A DNA stretch of 11,604 nucleotides, from the NCBI GenBank assembly GCA_024644145.1, contig JAHELO010000008.1, forward strand, positions 1 through 11,604. The letters run 5' to 3'. Of this stretch, positions 7,573 through 11,604 are shown in pieces. The position numbers and the translations under genes were made by a program. The notes beneath the pieces were generated by a model. That model made no database searches. It was not told the origin of the DNA and was given only the letters and a program-made list of their open reading frames with translations. Position 1 is the first letter of the stretch, and each line of letters begins with the position of its first letter. This stretch comes from Christiangramia sp. Lineage in GTDB: Bacteria; Bacteroidota; Bacteroidia; Flavobacteriales; Flavobacteriaceae.

Positions 7573-7603
7573 TTGTGACCACATTTTTATTTTCGTATTT
7601 TCG
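7573..7603 (+). promoter_or_regulatory. Candidate promoter of the scoAB operon
   Basis: A TTG (7573-7575) is followed after 20 nt by TATTTTCG (7596-7603), a one-mismatch match to the Bacteroidota -7 box TAnnTTTG. It is 17 nt before the scoA ATG, implying a very short leader. The rest of the 108-nt gap after the PBP1A gene holds no convincing terminator hairpin, so read-through from upstream is possible. Confidence 0.4.
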
Positions 7604-7620
7604 GGTAAAATTCTGAAAAA

Positions 7621-8322
7621 ATGATCATAAAAACAGTTGATAATGTACAGGAGGCTGTAAAGGGTGTTAAGGACGGAATGACATTCATGCTTGGTGGTTT
7701 CGGTTTATGCGGAATCCCTGAAAATGCTATTTCTGAACTTGTTCGTCTCAATGTAAAGAACCTTACCTGTATCTCCAATAACGCCGGGGTCGATGATTTT
7801 GGCCTTGGACAATTACTACATAAAAAGCAAATAGATAAGATGGTCTCCTCTTATGTAGGGGAGAACGCGATCTTCGAGAAGCAGATGCTTAGCGGCGAAC
7901 TGGATGTGGAGTTAATTCCCCAGGGTACGCTGGCAGCCAGATGCCAGGCAGCACAGCAAGGCTTCCCCGCTATTTATACCCCTGCAGGATTTGGAACTGA
8001 AGTCGCCGAAGGCAAGGAAACCCGTGAGTTTGATGGTAAAATGTATGTACTGGAAAAGGCTTTTAAAGCAGACTTTGCCTTTATTAAAGCCTGGAAAGGC
8101 GATAAAGCAGGAAACCTGGTTTTTAAGGGTACAGCAAGAAATTTTAATCCCGTAATGTGCGGTTCTGCGACAATAACAGTTGCAGAAGTGGAAGAACTTG
8201 TGGAGCCGGGTGAACTGGATCCTAACCACATTCATATTCCTGGAATCCTGGTACAACGGATTTTCCAGGGTAAGGATTATGAAAAGAGAATCGAGCAACG
8301 AACGGTAAGACAAAAAGCATAA
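7621..8322 (+). CDS. scoA: Succinyl-CoA:3-ketoacid CoA-transferase, subunit A
   Basis: Alpha subunit of a two-subunit class I CoA-transferase (SCOT type) that moves CoA from succinyl-CoA to acetoacetate, linking ketone bodies or ketogenic amino acid breakdown to the TCA cycle. The 233 residues match the usual subunit length. The class I signature [11 protein letters not shown] is at 25-35, followed by the family segments [64 protein letters not shown] and the C-terminal [11 protein letters not shown]. The stop codon is only 2 nt before the scoB ATG, so the subunits are made from one message. A related CoA-transferase such as the acetate/butyrate type (AtoDA) cannot be wholly excluded from sequence alone, but the [10 protein letters not shown] motif in the partner and the overall composition favour SCOT. 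Confidence 0.94.
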   Translation: MIIKTVDNVQEAVKGVKDGMTFMLGGFGLCGIPENAISELVRLNVKNLTCISNNAGVDDFGLGQLLHKKQIDKMVSSYVGENAIFEKQMLSGELDVELIPQGTLAARCQAAQQGFPAIYTPAGFGTEVAEGKETREFDGKMYVLEKAFKADFAFIKAWKGDKAGNLVFKGTARNFNPVMCGSATITVAEVEELVEPGELDPNHIHIPGILVQRIFQGKDYEKRIEQRTVRQKA

Positions 8323-8324
8323 TT

Positions 8325-8981
8325 ATGGCATTGGATAAAAACGGAATCGCACAAAGAATAGCCAAAGAAGTAAAGGATGGTTATTATGTAAACCTGGGAA
8401 TAGGCATTCCAACGTTGGTTGCCAACTTCGTTCGGGACGATATTCAGGTAGAATTTCAAAGTGAAAACGGAATTTTAGGAATGGGGCCTTTCCCATTTGA
8501 AGGAGAGGAAGATGCCGATCTTATTAATGCAGGTAAACAAACCATTACCGCTCTACCCGGAGCAAGTTTTTTTGACTCTGCAATGAGTTTTGGGATGATT
8601 AGAGGTCAACACGTAGACCTTACCATCCTGGGAGCAATGGAAGTTGCTGAAAACGGGGATATTGCCAACTGGAAGATCCCCGGGAAGATGGTGAAAGGTA
8701 TGGGGGGAGCAATGGACCTGGTGGCTTCTGCTGAGAATATAATAGTCGCCATGATGCATACCAACAAGGCAGGAGAATCAAAACTTTTGAAAGAATGTTC
8801 ACTACCATTAACCGGTGTAGGTTGTGTGACCAAGATCGTTACAAATCTTGCGGTAATAGAAGTTACAGCCGATGGTTTTAAGCTTCTGGAAAGAGCTCCC
8901 GGGGTGAGTGTAGATGAAATTAAAAATGCTACTGAAGGTAAGCTTATTGTAGAAGGAGATATTCCTGAAATGAAACTTTAA
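8325..8981 (+). CDS. scoB: Succinyl-CoA:3-ketoacid CoA-transferase, subunit B
   Basis: Beta subunit, which carries the catalytic glutamate that forms the enzyme-CoA thioester. The 218 residues are full length. Visible signatures are [13 protein letters not shown] (23-35), the active-site motif [12 protein letters not shown] (46-57) with Glu47 as the expected nucleophile, [33 protein letters not shown], the glycine-rich [17 protein letters not shown] and the conserved C-terminal [15 protein letters not shown]. It follows scoA by 2 nt and is closed by a strong hairpin terminator 5 nt after its stop codon. Confidence 0.95.
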   Translation: MALDKNGIAQRIAKEVKDGYYVNLGIGIPTLVANFVRDDIQVEFQSENGILGMGPFPFEGEEDADLINAGKQTITALPGASFFDSAMSFGMIRGQHVDLTILGAMEVAENGDIANWKIPGKMVKGMGGAMDLVASAENIIVAMMHTNKAGESKLLKECSLPLTGVGCVTKIVTNLAVIEVTADGFKLLERAPGVSVDEIKNATEGKLIVEGDIPEMKL

Positions 8982-8986
8982 TAAAT

Positions 8987-9018
8987 AAAAAAGCCGGATT
9001 TTCTAATCCGGCTTTTTT
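8987..9018. terminator. Bidirectional Rho-independent terminator between scoB and the convergent small gene
   Basis: A perfect 14-bp stem (8987-9000 paired with 9005-9018; core AAGCCGGATT / AATCCGGCTT) with a TTCT loop has a T run on the plus side (9013-9019) and an A run on the left (8987-8992). It can therefore terminate scoB rightward and the convergent gene leftward. Its right end overlaps the stop codon (9018-9020) of the minus-strand gene. Confidence 0.9.
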
Positions 9019-9377
9019 TATATCACTGAAGTTGAATTCTCCTGAATATCTATTAGAAATTCTATCGCCTGTTCCTGGTTAATGAGTTCACCCCGGGAAT
9101 TAGCCTGGGAGAAATAATTATACCAGCCCACATTTTTAAGGTTATTCTCAAGAACCTTGACCTCTTCTATAGAAGGCATTTTCCATACCGTCATGTAGCG
9201 GTAATCACTACGGTAAGGGGTGTGTTCATCATTTCTTGCCCACCCAAGATTTTCTACGCCGCTTGCTTTCATGTTTTTAACGCGGTTATGCATATCGTTC
9301 ATAAGCTTCCTGCGTTCATCACGGCTTAGTTTCATCCACTTAGTAGTGACATTCCACATTTCAATGTATAGATACAT
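9018..9377 (-). CDS. Small conserved cytoplasmic protein of unknown function (possibly DUF6616 family)
   Basis: A 119-residue protein without signal peptide or membrane segment. The N-terminus MYLYIEMWNVTTKWMKLSRDERRKL followed later by YRYMTVWKMPS and a helix IEEVKVLENNLKNVGWYNYF suggests a beta-alpha-beta arrangement like the dimeric alpha-beta barrel (ferredoxin-like) fold seen in small monooxygenase-like proteins. The WNV...W...L and GWARND motifs look like the family I recall being labelled DUF6616; that assignment is from memory and unchecked. The usual catalytic residues of monooxygenases are not evident, so no function is proposed. The gene stands alone, convergent with scoAB and sharing its terminator. 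The leader holds TAACTTTA at 9420-9427 on the minus strand, a weak -7 box candidate. Confidence 0.75.
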   Translation of the reverse strand: MYLYIEMWNVTTKWMKLSRDERRKLMNDMHNRVKNMKASGVENLGWARNDEHTPYRSDYRYMTVWKMPSIEEVKVLENNLKNVGWYNYFSQANSRGELINQEQAIEFLIDIQENSTSVI

Positions 9378-9492
9378 ACCTGTTGATTTTTTTTGGTTAT
9401 AAAATGGTTTACATTTCTATAAAGTTACTATCTAGTTTTGAAGAAAATCTTAATATTTCCTTATAAATTATAGATTATGAGGGGTTTAAATG

Positions 9493-9530
9493 AAAAAAGC
9501 CATGATTTCATTTAAGAGATCATGGCTTTT
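9493..9530 (-). terminator. Rho-independent terminator of the TPR lipoprotein gene
   Basis: A 12-bp perfect stem (AAAAGCCATGAT at 9495-9506 with its complement at 9519-9530) and a 12-nt loop, read on the minus strand, ends in a T run (complement of the A run at 9493-9498). It starts 19 nt after the stop codon of the TPR gene and closes the DUF4331-TPR unit. A shorter T run on the other side could give some termination in the plus direction too. Confidence 0.82.
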
Positions 9531-9549
9531 AACTTATCAAGAACTGGGG

Positions 9550-10830
9550 CTATAACGCCTCTACCTGTTTGTAAGTAACAGGACCTAATTCATATTCTGC
9601 TTCTTCCAGTTCTTTTTTATATTCAATCGTTTTGCCCTGAAGGTCATTGGCTTTGTAGATATGAGCCATGGCTAATTGTGCCATCGGCTCGAAGGTTTTA
9701 TCTTCTACATGCATCCTGATAATCTTTAAAGCTTCAGCTTTATTTCCATTATGTAAATGCGCGGAAGCCAGTAAATGATATGTTTCTGGCGTTGCTCTGT
9801 TAGAAACCTCTTTCTTAGCCAGGTCCACGGCTTTCTCACTTGTAGTCCTTTCCTGAGTATACATCTCTATATTATATGCATTATACATATCTCCATAACC
9901 TGGTTTCTCTGTCAGATCCTGGTAGTGTTTCATTGAGTTATCATACAGATTATCTTCCCCGATATACTCTGCGATCTCTGCCTTTAGCAAATAAATATCT
10001 GGAGATTGATGGCCGGTTAAAATAGAATCTAAAATACGCAAAGCTTCCTTGCCATTTCTCTCATGGGAATATACGATCCAGGCAATGCCTTTTTTTGCAT
10101 AGGCATTAGAATTATCTATTTCCAGGGTCTTTAGATAGTGCTCATAGCTGTCTCTAATTCGCCCGGCATGCCCGTAGTAATCTCCAAGGTTAGAGTAAAC
10201 CCATAACAATAGTTCCCTGTTTTTACTCGCTTCTGCCTTTTCTCTTGCTTTTTCCATGAACATTATGGTTTGGTCAAGTTCTCCTATATAGTCGTTCCAT
10301 TTTGCCGCGCGAATCATATAGTCGAAATCATAAGGGTCTGCAAATAGTTTCTGGAGACTATCAGCTTTAGTATAATTTCCTAATTCCATATGCACATCAA
10401 ATAACAGATGCTGATTTACCGCTAAATTTTCTCCGCCAATGGCGGCAGAGTCTGCATAGGTAAGGGCTTCCTTAAATCTATGTTGCGAGATATAATTTCT
10501 GGACAGGGAACGGTAATACTTCTCTTTATCGATATTCGCTATTTCCACCGCTTTCACCAGCGCCTTTTCAGCTTTTTTTAAGTATTCAATGTCTCCGGTA
10601 GACTGAAAGAAGAGGTTGTATTGCCCGGCAACAGCTGCGAAACCTGGTAATTCAATACTATCTGTAGTGATCTTGGAATTCCATAGCTCATAGTATGGAG
10701 AAGTGGTTACTCGCTCCTGAGAGGTCAGGTATTTATTGTAGTCATCTGGATTGGAGACAAGCTTTTCAGATTTCTCTGCACAACTTATCATAAGTACAGA
10801 CAGTAAGAAAGAATAGAATATAAGTTTCAT
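9550..10830 (-). CDS. TPR-repeat lipoprotein
   Basis: A 426-residue protein with a lipoprotein signal peptide (hydrophobic 3-15, MISC with acylated Cys17), followed by Ala-Glu-Lys-Ser-Glu-Lys, compatible with outer-membrane or surface sorting in Bacteroidota. The mature part is almost entirely helical tetratricopeptide-like repeats. The clearer units are at about 105-135 (YRSLSRNYISQHRFKEALTYADSA), 206-240 (LLLWVYSNLGDYYGHAGRI...), 243-272 and 349-380 (YHLLASAHLHNGNKAEALKII). Such repeats form a superhelical scaffold for protein-protein contact; there is no enzymatic motif. It is downstream of and on the same strand as the DUF4331 lipoprotein gene, 89 nt away, and ends in a strong terminator. 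I infer that the two lipoproteins act together at the envelope; the partner and substrate are unknown. Confidence 0.88.
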   Translation of the reverse strand: MKLIFYSFLLSVLMISCAEKSEKLVSNPDDYNKYLTSQERVTTSPYYELWNSKITTDSIELPGFAAVAGQYNLFFQSTGDIEYLKKAEKALVKAVEIANIDKEKYYRSLSRNYISQHRFKEALTYADSAAIGGENLAVNQHLLFDVHMELGNYTKADSLQKLFADPYDFDYMIRAAKWNDYIGELDQTIMFMEKAREKAEASKNRELLLWVYSNLGDYYGHAGRIRDSYEHYLKTLEIDNSNAYAKKGIAWIVYSHERNGKEALRILDSILTGHQSPDIYLLKAEIAEYIGEDNLYDNSMKHYQDLTEKPGYGDMYNAYNIEMYTQERTTSEKAVDLAKKEVSNRATPETYHLLASAHLHNGNKAEALKIIRMHVEDKTFEPMAQLAMAHIYKANDLQGKTIEYKKELEEAEYELGPVTYKQVEAL

Positions 10831-10851
10831 AATTATGTTTTTAAATAAAGA

Positions 10852-10908
10852 AGCCTGTCTGGAAATTTAACCACCACGGGGGGTAAGGAATAATCCCCAG
10901 GCCAGGCT
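10852..10908 (-). other. Structured spacer between the DUF4331 and TPR genes
   Basis: Arms AGCCTG-T-CTGG (10852-10862) and CCAG-GC-CAGGCT (10897-10908) pair over 10 bp with a small internal bulge. Inside them a G run (10878-10883) can pair with CCCC (10895-10898) as an alternative hairpin. No T run follows on the minus strand, so this is not a normal terminator. It may be an mRNA processing or stability element that sets the ratio of the two lipoproteins. By eye only. Confidence 0.4.
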
Positions 10909-10919
10909 CCAGGTATATA

Positions 10920-11604
10920 TTACTCAGGGGCTCCTATATATGGGAAACTGTTGGTAATATTATCAGCAGTTAAAGAAACACCATCGGTAACTAACTGTGG
11001 TAATCCTCCTTCACCGTTAAAACGGGCTCCTGTTTCCCCTCCAAATAATAGAATCAGGGATACATCTATTACGTCATCCTGAAGTTTTCTTCCGGTGAGA
11101 CCTATAGCACCTTCAAATCCCGGCGCTCCATTCCCTGGATTGAAATAGGTGGTAGGTGCATCTGGCGCAACTTCCAGTACATCTGCTGAAAGCACAGAGG
11201 TTAGTACGGTCGCCGTCACAGGGTTCGGATTGTCCATAGAACTAGGTTGAGGTCCGTTAAGAATATCTCCGAGAATATTAGGTTCATAATTAATAGCCGC
11301 AGGATCTGCTCCTAAGGCAACTGCATAAGCATCATGTAAAGCTTCCAGCCTTGATTCAAATGAAGCCTGAAATTCGGCCTGCATCTGTGATGGGATAGTA
11401 GTATTGTGCTTATTCTTTATCGTTTCACTTGCGCTAAGAACTGTATTGATCCCTGGTCTGCCCATATGGTCAACCTGGCTAAAGGTTCCGCTGAAATCAA
11501 CCTCCATCACTGGTGGATTTTGATTTTGAGATTCAGTCATGAAGTCGTCATCTTCGCTACAGCTAACCGTGATCAAACTAACAAAAACGGCAGCGAACAA
11601 AATA
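10920..11604 (-). CDS. DUF4331-family lipoprotein, 5' end beyond the window
   Basis: The frame is open to the right edge. A TTG at 11598-11600 could be mistaken for a start, but the hydrophobic signal (ILFAAVFVSLITVSC) continues upstream through it, so the true start lies outside. Lipobox TVSC places the acylated cysteine at codon 11559-11561, followed by SEDDD, an acidic sorting signal typical of Bacteroidota surface lipoproteins. The mature part of about 213 residues shows DUF4331-like features: FSQVDHMGRPGINTVL near the start, the ILGDILNG segment, LTSVLSADVLEVAPDAPT, GLTGRKLQDDVIDVSL and the C-terminal LVTDGVSLTADNITNSFPYIG. The biochemical role of DUF4331 proteins is not established. It leads the two-gene unit with the TPR lipoprotein. 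Confidence is high for the family, none for function. Confidence 0.85.
   Translation of the reverse strand, partial: ILFAAVFVSLITVSCSEDDDFMTESQNQNPPVMEVDFSGTFSQVDHMGRPGINTVLSASETIKNKHNTTIPSQMQAEFQASFESRLEALHDAYAVALGADPAAINYEPNILGDILNGPQPSSMDNPNPVTATVLTSVLSADVLEVAPDAPTTYFNPGNGAPGFEGAIGLTGRKLQDDVIDVSLILLFGGETGARFNGEGGLPQLVTDGVSLTADNITNSFPYIGAPE

Noticed and set aside
7912..8313. 133-codon open frame on the minus strand inside scoA
   Set aside because: It lies wholly opposite a clearly recognised scoA and its translation has no domain-like pattern; it is a shadow of the real coding frame.
11598..11600. TTG as the start of the DUF4331 gene
   Set aside because: The hydrophobic signal sequence continues upstream of it to the window edge, so it is more likely an internal leucine codon and the gene is cut by the window.
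1..11604. Mobile element, CRISPR array, tRNA, rRNA or defence system
   Set aside because: I saw no transposase or integrase, no regularly spaced repeats, no cloverleaf-like sequence and no known defence genes; gene content and composition look uniformly chromosomal.

Overview
The window looks like an ordinary chromosomal segment from a marine Bacteroidota, most likely a Flavobacteriaceae of the Gramella/Christiangramia type. The reasons are a GldH gliding-motility lipoprotein, several Bacteroidota-style lipoproteins with an acidic or lysine-rich stretch after the lipobox cysteine, promoter candidates of the Bacteroidota TTG-(17 to 20 nt)-TAnnTTTG type, almost no Shine-Dalgarno sequences, low GC, and the ricT-gldH-PBP1A order. 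The genus is inferred; no rRNA or other marker is present.

Layout. The minus-strand block at 1-2085 holds recA, which ends in a strong terminator. A small secreted lipoprotein gene follows, then an ECF sigma factor cut by the left edge; these two probably form their own unit behind a promoter just after the recA terminator. The 197-nt divergent spacer (2086-2282) carries candidate promoters both ways and a perfect 23-bp palindrome. On the plus strand, trhO (tRNA U34 hydroxylase with a rhodanese domain) is followed by a 214-nt spacer that may hold a decayed short gene. Next is the tight cluster ricT-gldH-PBP1A at 3529-7512, in which ricT and gldH overlap by 8 nt and gldH and PBP1A are 14 nt apart. 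A scoA-scoB operon (7621-8981) encodes the two subunits of succinyl-CoA:3-ketoacid CoA-transferase and ends in a bidirectional terminator shared with a small convergent gene of unknown function.

The minus-strand block at 9493-11604 encodes a DUF4331-family lipoprotein (5' end beyond the right edge), a structured 89-nt spacer, and a TPR-repeat lipoprotein that ends in a strong hairpin terminator.

Functionally this is housekeeping (DNA repair, tRNA modification, peptidoglycan synthesis, ketone body/CoA metabolism) plus envelope lipoproteins. I found no mobile element, CRISPR array, tRNA, rRNA or defence system. The points most worth a second look are the recA/trhO palindrome, the possible frameshifted remnant upstream of ricT, the lipoprotein-sigma factor pair with a TTG start, and the folded spacer between the DUF4331 and TPR genes.
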